Below are positions 17,663 through 25,252 of a stretch of 64,000 nt of DNA, in pieces (the first letter of the stretch is position 1; each line of letters opens with the position of its first letter). The notes beneath the pieces were generated by a model, which was not told the DNA's origin, searched no databases, and saw only the letters and a program-made list of their open reading frames with translations. The translations under genes and the position numbers were made by a program. This DNA is from a bacterium (lineage in GTDB: Bacteria; Krumholzibacteriota; Krumholzibacteriia; LZORAL124-64-63), in contig JADJQR010000001.1 in NCBI GenBank assembly GCA_016712675.1, positions 2,294,001-2,358,000 on the forward strand, in the 5' to 3' direction.

Positions 17663-18388
17663 ATGACCACCGGCGCCATCCTGCCCGCCCTGAACGCCGC
17701 GCGCTTCCTGCCGCAGGTGATCGCCGACATCCGCGCCGCGCAGCCCGGCTGCCGGGTGCTGGTGGTCGACGACGGCAGCACCGACGGCACCGCCGACACC
17801 GCGCTGAAGGCCGGGGCGGAGGTCCGGCGCCACCCCCGGAACCTGGGCAAGGGGATGGCGTTGAGGACAGGATATGCCTGGGCGCAGGAGCAGGGTCTCG
17901 ACTGGGTCTTCACCCTGGACAGCGACGGGCAGCACCTGCCCGCGGAGATGCAGCGCTTCCTCGACGCCGCGGCCACCGGGCAGTGGGACGCGCTGGTCGG
18001 CACGCGCATGGACAGCACCACGAACATGCCCTGGCTGCGCAAGTGGACGAACATCACTACCAGCCGGGTGATCAGCGGGCTGGCCGGATGTACGATTCCC
18101 GATTCGCAGAGCGGGTACCGGCTGTATCGCGTCCAGGGGCTGCGCGGCCTGCGCCTGCGGACCACGCGCTACGATGCCGAGAGCGAGATCCTGGTGCGCC
18201 TAGCCCGCGGCGGGGCGCGCATCGGCGCAGTGCCCATCAGCACCGTGTACGGCGACCAGGTCAGCTCCATCCGGCCGCTGGTGGACACTGGCCGCTTCCT
18301 GCGCCTGGTGGCGCTGCTGACCTTCACGCGCGACCGCACGGGCGGCCGCGCCACCGACACGCCAACCCGGGCAGGCAACGATGGCTGA
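17663..18388 (+). CDS. Family 2 glycosyltransferase (dolichyl/polyprenyl-phosphate sugar synthase type)
   Basis: 241 aa from ATG 17663. A compact GT-A fold: LPALNAARFLPQVIADI, VLVVDDGSTDGTADTA, NLGKGMALRTGYAWA, then the metal-binding DSDGQH and SGYRLYR. This is the layout of DPM1-like polyprenyl-phosphate mannose/glucose synthases without C-terminal membrane helices. It would charge a lipid carrier with a sugar at the inner membrane; the donor sugar cannot be read. Its stop overlaps the surE start by 8 bases, so the two are translationally linked. Confidence 0.85.
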   Translation: MTTGAILPALNAARFLPQVIADIRAAQPGCRVLVVDDGSTDGTADTALKAGAEVRRHPRNLGKGMALRTGYAWAQEQGLDWVFTLDSDGQHLPAEMQRFLDAAATGQWDALVGTRMDSTTNMPWLRKWTNITTSRVISGLAGCTIPDSQSGYRLYRVQGLRGLRLRTTRYDAESEILVRLARGGARIGAVPISTVYGDQVSSIRPLVDTGRFLRLVALLTFTRDRTGGRATDTPTRAGNDG

Positions 18389-19181
18389 GCCGAAGCACAT
18401 CCTGATCTCCAACGACGACGGCATCAACGCCCACGGCATCGGCGTGCTGGAGGACGCGGTGCGCTCGCTCGGCTGCTTCCGCATCACCGTGGCGGCGCCG
18501 CACGACCAGCAGAGCGCCAGCAGCCACAGCCTGACCCTGACCTCGCCGTTGCGCATCATCGAGCACGGACCGGGACGCTTCGCCGTCACCGGCACGCCCA
18601 CCGACACCGTGCTGGTGGCCATGGAGAAGATCCTACGCGCGGACCCGCCGGACTACGTCATGAGCGGCATCAACCACGGGCCGAACATGGGCGAGGACGT
18701 GATCTACTCCGGCACGGTTGCGGCCGCGATGGAAGGCACCATGTTCGGCGTGCCCAGCTACGCGTTCTCGCTGGCGGCCTGGCATCCGACCGACTTCAGC
18801 GGCGCGCGCGAGTTTCTGCGGCGCTGCCTGCCCGAGATCCTGGCCTACCCGCTGCGGCGCGGCACGCTGCTGAACGTGAACATCCCCGACGGGCCCATCG
18901 ACGGCATCCGCGGCATCAGGGTGACGAGGCTCGGCAGCCGCGTGTACCAGAACGTGATCACCGACCAGGTGGACCCGCACGGCAAGCCCTACTTCTGGAT
19001 CGGGGGGCAGGGTCCCACCTGGAACCGCGACCAGGGCACCGACTACGCGGCCGTGGAGGAGGGCTACGTCTCGCTGACGCCCCTGATGGTGGACCTGACG
19101 CACTACGGGATGCAGCAGGAGATGAAGTCGCTGGAACGCGACGGCCTGCCGGCCGCGCCGCCGGAGGACCACGCCCGATGA
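18381..19181 (+). CDS. surE: 5'/3'-nucleotidase SurE
   Basis: 266 aa. A metal-dependent nucleoside monophosphate phosphatase. The metal site ISNDDGINAHG is at residues 9-19, followed by VAAPHDQQSASSHSLT and VTGTPTDTV, and SGINHGPNMGEDVIYSGTVAAA. All are canonical for SurE. It overlaps the GT2 gene upstream and its stop overlaps the pcm ATG (ATGA at 19178). The surE-pcm pair is the classic stress-survival arrangement, continued here by an NlpD-type gene. Confidence 0.97.
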   Translation: MAEPKHILISNDDGINAHGIGVLEDAVRSLGCFRITVAAPHDQQSASSHSLTLTSPLRIIEHGPGRFAVTGTPTDTVLVAMEKILRADPPDYVMSGINHGPNMGEDVIYSGTVAAAMEGTMFGVPSYAFSLAAWHPTDFSGAREFLRRCLPEILAYPLRRGTLLNVNIPDGPIDGIRGIRVTRLGSRVYQNVITDQVDPHGKPYFWIGGQGPTWNRDQGTDYAAVEEGYVSLTPLMVDLTHYGMQQEMKSLERDGLPAAPPEDHAR

Positions 19182-19933
19182 ACGACTACGCCGTCGCGCG
19201 CCGCCGCATGGTGCGCGAACAGCTGGCCGCCGCCGGGCTGGACGACCGCCGCGTGCTGAAGGCCATGGAGGCCGTGCCGAGGCACCGCTTCGTGCCGCGC
19301 CTGCTGCACCACCGCGCCCACCAGGACTGCGCCCTGCCCATCGGCTTCGGGCAGACGATCAGCCGGCCGTTCACCGTCGGCCTGATGAGCTGCCTGCTGG
19401 GGCTGCAGGGGCACGAGCGCGTGCTGGAGATCGGCACCGGCTCGGGCTACCAGGCCGCGGTGCTGGCGGCGCTGTGCCGCGAGGTGGTCACTGTCGAGCG
19501 TGTGGCCCCGCTGGCCCGCCGCGCCGGGCGGTTGTTGGCGGATCTCGGTTATGCGAACGTGACGGTCCACGCCGCCGACGGCCGCGAAGGCGCGCCCGAC
19601 GTGGCGCCCTTCGATGCCATCGTGGTCACCGCCTGCGCGCCGCACCTGCCTCAGGCTCTGGTGGCACAGCTGGCCGAGGGCGGCTATCTCCTGCTGCCGG
19701 TGGACAAGGGGCGGGAGCAGATCCTGTTCCGCTACCAGCGGCGCGGCCAGGAAGTGATGATCGAACGTTCGGTCTCCTGCCGCTTCGTGCCGCTGCTGCC
19801 AGGCATCCAGGACCTGCCGGCGGGCGAGCCGGAGACCCCGGTTGACACGTTGACGGCCGACCAGCTGTCCGGTGGCGATCCGGCGGCAGACGGTCCGGCA
19901 GATCCTGGCCCGGAGGCTCGCCCCCATGCATGA
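19178..19933 (+). CDS. pcm: Protein-L-isoaspartate O-methyltransferase
   Basis: 251 aa, ATGA overlap with surE. It methylates isoaspartyl residues using S-adenosylmethionine so damaged proteins can be repaired. The N-terminal MVREQLAAAGLDDRRVLKAM and VPRHRFVP, QTISRPFTVGLM, then motif I VLEIGTGSGYQAAVLAAL and the TVHAADGREG and APFDAIVVTACAP segments are family-typical. The C-terminal about 40 residues are extra relative to short homologues and low in complexity. Confidence 0.95.
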   Translation: MNDYAVARRRMVREQLAAAGLDDRRVLKAMEAVPRHRFVPRLLHHRAHQDCALPIGFGQTISRPFTVGLMSCLLGLQGHERVLEIGTGSGYQAAVLAALCREVVTVERVAPLARRAGRLLADLGYANVTVHAADGREGAPDVAPFDAIVVTACAPHLPQALVAQLAEGGYLLLPVDKGREQILFRYQRRGQEVMIERSVSCRFVPLLPGIQDLPAGEPETPVDTLTADQLSGGDPAADGPADPGPEARPHA

Positions 19934-20078
19934 GCGCCGGCACCAGGCCGCCGATCGGCGCAAACTCCCCTTGCGGAGGGCGTTGCCGTGTATCATTCTT
20001 GGCGTCCTGATCGCCGGCATCGGAATCAGCAGCGTGGTCAGCCTCGAGTCCGCAGGGGTCATCTGGTCATGGCACTAG
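19926..20078 (+). CDS. Small membrane protein, unrecognised
   Basis: 50 aa from ATG 19926, overlapping the end of pcm by 8 bases. The N-terminus is basic (HERRHQAADRRKLPLRR) and is followed by one transmembrane segment (CIILGVLIAGIGISSVVSL). It lies between pcm and the NlpD-type gene, where small membrane proteins of the division machinery occur in some genomes, but no family can be named. It could also be a spurious frame; the overlap with pcm and the basic-then-hydrophobic pattern are the only support. Confidence 0.45.
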   Translation: MHERRHQAADRRKLPLRRALPCIILGVLIAGIGISSVVSLESAGVIWSWH

Positions 20079-20177
20079 GACTTGCGGGGCTGACCTGTTC
20101 CGCGCTCAGCGCGGGGATCCGCCGGCCTGTCGTGGGAGCCTGCGCTGCCGCCGGTCCCTCGACATCCACGCCTCGGT

Positions 20178-20255
20178 CGGGGCGTAGCGCAGCCCGGTTA
20201 GCGCGCCTGCTTCGGGAGCAGGAGGTCGAGAGTTCAAATCTCTCCGCCCCGACCA
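20178..20255 (+). tRNA. tRNA-Pro (anticodon CGG)
   Basis: 78 nt with encoded CCA. Acceptor CGGGGCG/CGCCCCG, discriminator A; anticodon stem CCTGC/GCAGG with loop TTCGGGA, anticodon CGG. It sits between the small membrane ORF and the NlpD-like gene, inside an open frame that continues into the latter; that coding overlap is presumably meaningless. Confidence 0.97.
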
Positions 20256-20293
20256 CCCCATCTTCTGACCACCGCCAACGCCGTGGGAGCCGC

Positions 20294-20914
20294 CTGCGGC
20301 TGTTCGTCGTCTGCGTCCTGGTGGGAACCTGGGCCCTGGCCGCCGCGCAGGAGACCCCAACCTACACCGTGCGCAAGGGCGACAGCCTGTCCCTCATCGC
20401 CAAGAGGCTGGGCGTGACCGTCACCCAGCTGAAGGGGGCCAACGGCCTGTCGGCCGACGTGATCCACGTCGGGCAGCAGCTGTCGGTCCCGGAGGCCTTC
20501 AAGCGGGTCAAGCCGGCGAACGTGCGCTGGAGCCGGCCCGTGGCAAAGATCGGGCGGACGATCCGCCCCTTCGGCAACTACCAGCAGGGCAAGCTGGTGA
20601 TGCCCAGCAGCGGGCGGGATCTCGCCTGCCCGCCCGGCACCCGGGTCAGCGCGCCCGCCCACGGCGTCGTTCGGCACGCCGGGGCGATGGATGGCTTCGG
20701 CACCGTGGTCATCATCGAGCACGGGGGCAGCTGGACCACGGTCCTGGCGCCCCTGGACGCCGCGACCCTGGAAGCCCGGCCCGGGCAGATCGTGCTGGGG
20801 GGGGACCTGCTGGGACTCCTGGCCGCCCCGGCCGCGGCCGCGGAAGAACCCTACCTGCACGTCGAGCTGCGGAGGGACAACAAGGCCGTCGCGCCCGACC
20901 GCCTGCTCAAGTAG
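20294..20914 (+). CDS. nlpD: NlpD/EnvC-type LysM plus degenerate M23 (LytM) protein
   Basis: About 206 aa from a proposed CTG at 20294, since no ATG, GTG or TTG in frame gives a full signal peptide after the tRNA; GGGAG lies 4 bases upstream and the product would begin MRLFVVCVLVGTWALAAAQ, a good signal peptide. GTG 20321 is the alternative but would truncate it. A LysM domain follows (YTVRKGDSLSLIAKRLGV through VIHVGQQLSVP), binding peptidoglycan. The C-terminal M23-like domain has SSGRDLACPPGTRVSAPAHG and YLHVELRR, lacking the zinc His of HxxxD and HxH. It is thus likely a non-catalytic amidase activator like NlpD or EnvC. The surE-pcm-nlpD order supports the name. Confidence 0.8.
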   Translation: MRLFVVCVLVGTWALAAAQETPTYTVRKGDSLSLIAKRLGVTVTQLKGANGLSADVIHVGQQLSVPEAFKRVKPANVRWSRPVAKIGRTIRPFGNYQQGKLVMPSSGRDLACPPGTRVSAPAHGVVRHAGAMDGFGTVVIIEHGGSWTTVLAPLDAATLEARPGQIVLGGDLLGLLAAPAAAAEEPYLHVELRRDNKAVAPDRLLK

Positions 20915-20959
20915 GCCGCTCCCGCCGAGGCGCCCAGCCGGGCGCGGAAAGGACGCACC

Positions 20960-21493
20960 ATGGGCAACCGAACGCTGGATCTCCGCCGCGTGATCCGCGA
21001 CGTCCCCGACTTCCCCAAGCCCGGCATCCTCTTCAAGGACATCACGCCGGTGCTCGAGGACCCGGCCGCCTATGCCGCGGCCATCGCGGGCCTGCGGGCC
21101 CTCCTGGACGGCGTGCGTTGCGACCGGCTGGCGGCCGTCGAGTCGCGCGGCTTCGTCTTCGGCGGCCCGCTCGCGCTGCAGTTGGGAGTGCCGCTGGCCC
21201 TGGTCCGCAAGCAGGGCAAGCTGCCGGCCGCCACGCGCGCGGTCACCTACGCGCTGGAGTACGGCACCGCTACCATCGAGGCGCACCTGGACAGCTTCCG
21301 GGCTGGGGAGAAGGTGGTCATCGTCGACGACCTGCTGGCCACCGGCGGCACCGCCCTGGCCGCCGCGCAGTTGGTCCACGAGGCCGGCGCCGACGTGGCC
21401 GGCTTCCTGTTCCTGGTCGAGTTGGAGTTCCTCGGCGGAAGGGCGAAACTGGAGGCTGCGGCGCCGGTGTTTTCGCTTGTGAACTTCGCCTGA
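20960..21493 (+). CDS. apt: Adenine phosphoribosyltransferase
   Basis: 177 aa. It salvages adenine to AMP using PRPP. Family motifs are VPDFPKPGILFKDITPVLED near the N-terminus, AVESRGFVFGGPLALQLG, and the PRPP-binding loop VVIVDDLLATGGTA. Normal length. It follows the NlpD-like gene by 45 bases and precedes a tRNA-Arg. Confidence 0.96.
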   Translation: MGNRTLDLRRVIRDVPDFPKPGILFKDITPVLEDPAAYAAAIAGLRALLDGVRCDRLAAVESRGFVFGGPLALQLGVPLALVRKQGKLPAATRAVTYALEYGTATIEAHLDSFRAGEKVVIVDDLLATGGTALAAAQLVHEAGADVAGFLFLVELEFLGGRAKLEAAAPVFSLVNFA

Positions 21494-21505
21494 GCGGTCC
21501 ACATT
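21477..21505 (+). promoter_or_regulatory. Possible promoter of tRNA-Arg(CCT)
   Basis: TTGTGA (21477-21482), 17-base spacer, CACATT (21500-21505), overlapping the apt 3' end; the tRNA starts 23 bases later. Weak -10. Confidence 0.35.
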
Positions 21506-21528
21506 TGCCGATTGCGCGCCGTTTCGGT

Positions 21529-21605
21529 GCCCCCGTAGCTCAGCTGGATAGAGCACCAGATTCCTAATCTGGGGGCCGTGGGTTCGAATCCCGCCGGGGG
21601 TACCA
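21529..21605 (+). tRNA. tRNA-Arg (anticodon CCT)
   Basis: 77 nt with encoded CCA. Acceptor GCCCCCG pairs with CGGGGGT (first pair G-U), discriminator A; anticodon loop TTCCTAA on CCAGA/TCTGG, anticodon CCT, reading AGG. Confidence 0.95.
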
Positions 21606-21629
21606 TCCCGCCGTGAACTCAAGGAGACC

Positions 21630-22373
21630 ATGATGAGGAACCTCCTGCTGCTGTGGGCCGTCCTGTTCGTCGCCGTGCCCGGCCACCTCGTGGCCGACGG
21701 GGGCCTTGACGATCCCGTTGCCCGCGACGAATCCCTGGCCATCAAGAACAACCTGAAGGCCGTCCTCGAGGCGCTGGGTGCGCCACCGGTCGGGTATGCC
21801 AAGGCTGCTGAGAACTACGACCTGCCCACGTCGATGGGCTTCGACAAGGCGGCAGGCAGGTTCTGGCTGGTCGAGGCCCACGCGGACTTCGAGTTCACCA
21901 GCGGCATGAGCGGCGAACAGATGGCACAGGAGTACCAGAAGAAGGTCATGGCGGCGCAGGCCAAGGGCGACTACGCCGAAGTCCAGCGGCTGGCTTCCGA
22001 GCTGCAGCAGGGCATGGCCGCGGCGATGGGCGCCGAGATGTCCAAGATCAAGGTCACCGCGCGCCTGAACAACCACGCACACCAGGCCATCGACCCCGAG
22101 GGTGTCGTCTGGGAAACCGGCGGCGCCATCGCCCTGCGATTGGAAGGCGGCCAGCCCGGCAATGTGCGCATCATGCTGGCCTTCGACCCGAAGTCGCTGG
22201 CCGACACGAAGACGCTATCCCTGATCAGCCTCGGCCCGTCGCTCACAGAGTCCGCGGCCACGAAGACCGCCGTGCGCACGGTCGTCGTCGAGATCGACGG
22301 TCCCCAGGAGGCCGTCACCGCTTGGGCGAACGGTGTGGACAAGGGGCGGATCCTGGCGTTGATCAAGGGCTGA
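21630..22373 (+). CDS. Secreted protein of unknown function
   Basis: 247 aa, good ribosome site AAGGAGA before ATG 21630 (a second ATG follows at once). Signal peptide RNLLLLWAVLFVAVPGHLVAD. The mature region has an N-terminal alpha-helical part with KNNLKAVLEALGAPPVGY, a helical middle, rich in Ala/Gln/Glu (SGEQMAQEYQKKVMAAQAKG), and a beta-rich C-terminus (VVWETGGAIALRLEGG). No enzymatic motif is visible and I do not recognise a family. Convergent with the membrane glycosyltransferase gene 29 bases on. Confidence 0.75.
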   Translation: MMRNLLLLWAVLFVAVPGHLVADGGLDDPVARDESLAIKNNLKAVLEALGAPPVGYAKAAENYDLPTSMGFDKAAGRFWLVEAHADFEFTSGMSGEQMAQEYQKKVMAAQAKGDYAEVQRLASELQQGMAAAMGAEMSKIKVTARLNNHAHQAIDPEGVVWETGGAIALRLEGGQPGNVRIMLAFDPKSLADTKTLSLISLGPSLTESAATKTAVRTVVVEIDGPQEAVTAWANGVDKGRILALIKG

Positions 22374-22402
22374 GGCCGTGCGGCCGGGCAAACCGCTGCC
22401 GG

Positions 22403-24058
22403 CTACCGCGCCATCACTCCACCCGGGTCCGATCCCAGGCCGCGGCCGCTGGCCACGGCCGGTAGGCCGTTCCAGAACCAGAGGTCGAAGTAACGCGACT
22501 GCGCGCGCCGCGAGTAGTGCGCCGCGAAGTGGCTGCGAAAGGCCTCGGGGAAGACCGGCAGGTGGGGCGCGTACCAGTTGACCTTGCGGAAGGGCTCCTG
22601 GCCGCGCGGGACCAGCCACAGCGCGATGCGGCCGTCGCCGATGGCATCGTAGGTCGAATGCGAGAGCTCGCGCCCGGACAGCGACGAGTCCATCACCGAG
22701 ATCGGATCCAGCAGTACCGGATGGTCGCCGAACGCCAGCAGCGTGCGCGTCCATGTGCTCTGGAAGGACATGGCCTCGCCGCCGCAAGCCATGGCCATCG
22801 TCAGCCCACCATAGTGCGCCATCACCCCGCGCACGTCCTGGGCCAGGTCGGGCAGTTGCCGTGTCTGCCAGTCCAGCCGCCGCACCGCGCGGTACTCATT
22901 CACGCTGCCGGCCAGTAGCAGGGTCAGTCCGAAGGCCCAGGCCACGGACCGACGCCGGGCCGGGCGCCAATCGAATCCCTCCACCTGCAGGCGCTGCACC
23001 AGGCGGCCGAGCACGTACACGGTCGGGATGGCCATGGGCAGCAGGTGCACCAGTCCGGCGCCGGGCTTCGATGCCAGCACCAGCACTGCCGGCAGCACCG
23101 AGGCCAACGCGAGCACCAGCACGCCCTCTGACTTTCCACGCCAGCGGGTCCAACCCGAGAGCACCAGGACCAGCGCCAGCGGCAGCACGAGCGCCGCAGC
23201 GTAGCCCAGGTCCAGGGCCAGGAACTCGGTGGACAGCCCGTGGTGCGAGGCGTTGCCGATCCAGGCGAAATAGTCGACCAGCGAGACCAGCGGATTGAAC
23301 AGGAAGGGGAGGGCTGCGACCATGAGCGCGCCGACCGCGGCGATCATCCAGGTACCTCGCCCGTGGCGCAGCCCCAGCAGCGCCGCCACCGGCACGAAGT
23401 AGAGGAACCCGTGCAGCTTCAGGTTCACGGCGAAGCCCGTAGCCACGGCCACGGCGATGATCGCCAGCGGGCGCCGCAGGCGCGCGGCGCCGAACAAGGC
23501 CAGGGCCACCGAGAACACCATCAGGGCATCAGGTCGGACCACGTACACCGCGAAGCCCTGCGCCCAGAGATACATCGCCGCGGTGGCGGTCAACAGGATC
23601 GCCGGCGTGTCGCGCCGGTTGCGCGCCAGCGTCGCGTACAGCAGGAGCAACGAACCGACCGCTGCCAGCGCGGACACCAGTTTCACCGACGCCAGCGTCG
23701 GCCCCAGCACCTTGAGGAAGACGCCGTTGGTCAGGAAAACCGATGGGCCATAGAGGACACTGTAGCGTTCGGCGGCTTCAAAGGGCATGTAGAGGGGATG
23801 CCCGTTGCTGACCAGCCAGGACAACGTGGTGACAGCGGGCTCCACCTCGCCGGCGAGTCCCTCTAGGCCGACGTACCAGGCGGCAATCCCCGCGAACACG
23901 CCGAGCAACCCCAGCGACGCCGCCCAGGCAGCCGCCGGCCGCAGACGGACCGACGGCACATGACGGCCCAGCAGCAGGCACGCGCCGAAGAACACGGCGA
24001 ACGCCGCCACCATGTTCCGTGCGAAGAAGATCACGATGTCCAGAAGATCCTGTAGCAT
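22403..24058 (-). CDS. GT-C type membrane glycosyltransferase-like protein
   Basis: 551 aa from ATG 24058. About ten to twelve hydrophobic segments, starting with ARNMVAAFAVFFGACLLLG. A periplasmic loop after the second segment contains EGLAGEVEPAVTTLSWLVSNGHPLYMP, similar in position to the acidic catalytic loop of GT39/GT87-type polyprenyl-phosphate-sugar transferases. The C-terminal 150 residues are soluble. It probably transfers a sugar from a lipid carrier at the periplasmic face, but donor and acceptor are unknown. Its likely promoter lies 105-130 bases upstream, in an AT-rich gap after the PqqD-like gene. Confidence 0.7.
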   Translation of the reverse strand: MLQDLLDIVIFFARNMVAAFAVFFGACLLLGRHVPSVRLRPAAAWAASLGLLGVFAGIAAWYVGLEGLAGEVEPAVTTLSWLVSNGHPLYMPFEAAERYSVLYGPSVFLTNGVFLKVLGPTLASVKLVSALAAVGSLLLLYATLARNRRDTPAILLTATAAMYLWAQGFAVYVVRPDALMVFSVALALFGAARLRRPLAIIAVAVATGFAVNLKLHGFLYFVPVAALLGLRHGRGTWMIAAVGALMVAALPFLFNPLVSLVDYFAWIGNASHHGLSTEFLALDLGYAAALVLPLALVLVLSGWTRWRGKSEGVLVLALASVLPAVLVLASKPGAGLVHLLPMAIPTVYVLGRLVQRLQVEGFDWRPARRRSVAWAFGLTLLLAGSVNEYRAVRRLDWQTRQLPDLAQDVRGVMAHYGGLTMAMACGGEAMSFQSTWTRTLLAFGDHPVLLDPISVMDSSLSGRELSHSTYDAIGDGRIALWLVPRGQEPFRKVNWYAPHLPVFPEAFRSHFAAHYSRRAQSRYFDLWFWNGLPAVASGRGLGSDPGGVMAR

Positions 24059-24163
24059 GGCGGCTCGGCGATCACCCCCGATGTGCGGCAATGGCGGCGG
24101 CGGCCCACGGCCTGGGCTGCCGGAGACTGAACCCCAACCCAGCTGGCGAGGCACGATCACGGG

Positions 24164-24191
24164 ATCTTGACAGGTTTGCCCGACATGTCAA
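24164..24191 (-). promoter_or_regulatory. Possible promoter of the GT-C gene
   Basis: Minus strand: perfect TTGACA (24191-24186), 16-base spacer, CAAGAT (24169-24164, 3 of 6). The -35 is also one arm of an inverted repeat TTGACA/TGTCAA spanning 24169-24191, so this could alternatively be an operator. Confidence 0.4.
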
Positions 24192-24244
24192 TCGCGAGTT
24201 CTCAAGTCTCGTCTTTGCAACAAATTGCGACTCGTGGTTCATAA

Positions 24245-24643
24245 TCACTCGTAATCCTGCGGCACACGACCCGCATCCGGTTCGTCGAGAGCCAGGAATC
24301 CGTTGTCCGCCAGCGCCTGCACGTAAAGGCAGACGCGCCGGGGCAGGTCCTGGCTGTCGCCGTGTGCGACAGCCCCGACCGCGCCGACCAGATCGCGCAC
24401 ACTCCGCCGGCCGTCTACCTCTTCCCACAGCGCCGCCCCACGCGTGTCCAACGGCACCCGTACATGGCGCTTTCCAGGGCCGAGGTACGGCTGGAGGACG
24501 CGCCCCCAGAACGGGTCGCGATAACGGGGAACCAGCAGGACGACCTGGCCCGAGGCGCCCGCTTCTGCCTCCACCAGGCGCCTTGGCACCAGGTCGAGGT
24601 AGTCACCTTCGTAGCGCTTGCGCTGTTTCCGTCCCATCGCCAT
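24245..24643 (-). CDS. PqqD-family (RRE-like) protein
   Basis: 132 aa from ATG 24643, with AAAGG 7 bases upstream; ATG 24637 is an alternative. The middle and C-terminus match the PqqD fold: VPLDTRGAALWEEVDGRRSVRDLVGAV followed by LPRRVCLYVQALADNGFLAL. PqqD-like domains bind leader peptides of ribosomally made peptides as recognition elements, but stand-alone PqqD-like proteins also exist outside such pathways. No radical-SAM partner or obvious precursor is encoded nearby. It is divergent from a DUF4870 membrane gene across 122 bases. Function not assignable. Confidence 0.75.
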   Translation of the reverse strand: MAMGRKQRKRYEGDYLDLVPRRLVEAEAGASGQVVLLVPRYRDPFWGRVLQPYLGPGKRHVRVPLDTRGAALWEEVDGRRSVRDLVGAVGAVAHGDSQDLPRRVCLYVQALADNGFLALDEPDAGRVPQDYE

Positions 24644-24687
24644 CGTGCGACCTTTCGATTCCCGCGCTGCCGGCGCACACTCGGGCA

Positions 24688-24716
24688 TTTCCATTCGGCG
24701 CCGAGCGCGCTACATT
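24688..24716 (+). promoter_or_regulatory. Possible promoter of the DUF4870 gene
   Basis: TTTCCA (24688-24693), 17-base spacer, TACATT (24711-24716), each 4 of 6, in the divergent gap between the PqqD-like and DUF4870 genes. Confidence 0.35.
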
Positions 24717-24765
24717 GTGGCCGCGGCAGCCGCCGCGCCCGAGCGGCGCCGCAGGGGGAGCTACC

Positions 24766-25116
24766 ATGGACATCCCGGTCCGCGACCGCTGGCTCGGCGC
24801 CCTCTGTTACGCGTCGTTCCTGGTGCTGCTGCCCATGCTCAGCGGCAACCGCAGCCCCTTCCTGGACCGCCACTGCCGGCAGGGCTTCGCCCTGTTCCTG
24901 GCCGAGGTGGTGGGGGCCCTCTTCATCCTGATCATCGACGGCACTATCGGCCGCATCCCGCTGCTTGGGTTCCTGGTCGTGGTGATCCTGCGTCTGGCCT
25001 TCTTCCTGGCCGTTCTCGCGGTCTCGGTGATGGGATTCACCCGCGCCTTGTTCGGCGAGACTTGGCGGGTCCCGTACCTCGACGAACTGGCCGACCGCAT
25101 TCCATTCGGAGCCTGA
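24766..25116 (+). CDS. DUF4870/Tic20-like small membrane protein
   Basis: 116 aa from ATG 24766, preceded by the strong site GGGGGAG. Three to four membrane segments: LGALCYASFLVLLPMLSG, the characteristic FLDRHCRQGFALFLAEVV, then IPLLGFLVVVILRLAFFL and FLAVLAVSVMGFTRALFG, ending WRVPYLDELADRIPFGA. The HxRQ-FALF element and the W-x-P-Y-L tail are features of the DUF4870 family, which is distantly like chloroplast Tic20. Its role in bacteria is not established. Convergent with trxA. Confidence 0.8.
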   Translation: MDIPVRDRWLGALCYASFLVLLPMLSGNRSPFLDRHCRQGFALFLAEVVGALFILIIDGTIGRIPLLGFLVVVILRLAFFLAVLAVSVMGFTRALFGETWRVPYLDELADRIPFGA

Positions 25117-25131
25117 TCGCACGGTCGCCCT

Positions 25132-25158
25132 GGCGGCTCGGTGGACACCCGAGCCGCC
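25132..25158. terminator. Hairpin between convergent DUF4870 and trxA genes
   Basis: 10-bp perfect stem GGCGGCTCGG/CCGAGCCGCC with a 7-base loop; no T-tract on either side, so a possible factor-assisted bidirectional terminator. Confidence 0.5.
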
Positions 25159-25193
25159 CCGGAGCCGGCCATTGTGGCGCTGCCGCCATTGCG

Positions 25194-25209
25194 CATAATG
25201 TATATTATG
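25194..25209. repeat. AT-rich perfect palindrome in convergent gap
   Basis: CATAAT-GTAT-ATTATG, an inverted repeat in an AT-rich island between the ends of two convergent genes. CATAAT is a good -10 hexamer on the plus strand with TTGTGG 16 bases upstream. Confidence 0.6.
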
Positions 25210-25252
25210 TTAAGTACAACATTCTGCCCGTCCACTTGTGAGCGTCGGCACG

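Noticed and set aside
19988-20293. Extension of the NlpD-type frame upstream through tRNA-Pro(CGG)
   Set aside because: The tRNA is intact with encoded CCA, and the extension adds no signal peptide or domain; the open frame is chance.
24072-24242. 56-codon frame starting 2 bases after the PqqD-like stop, considered as a possible RiPP precursor
   Set aside because: First half lacks the strong GC third-position bias of genes here, it overlaps a promoter-like TTGACA and inverted repeat, and no maturation enzyme is nearby.
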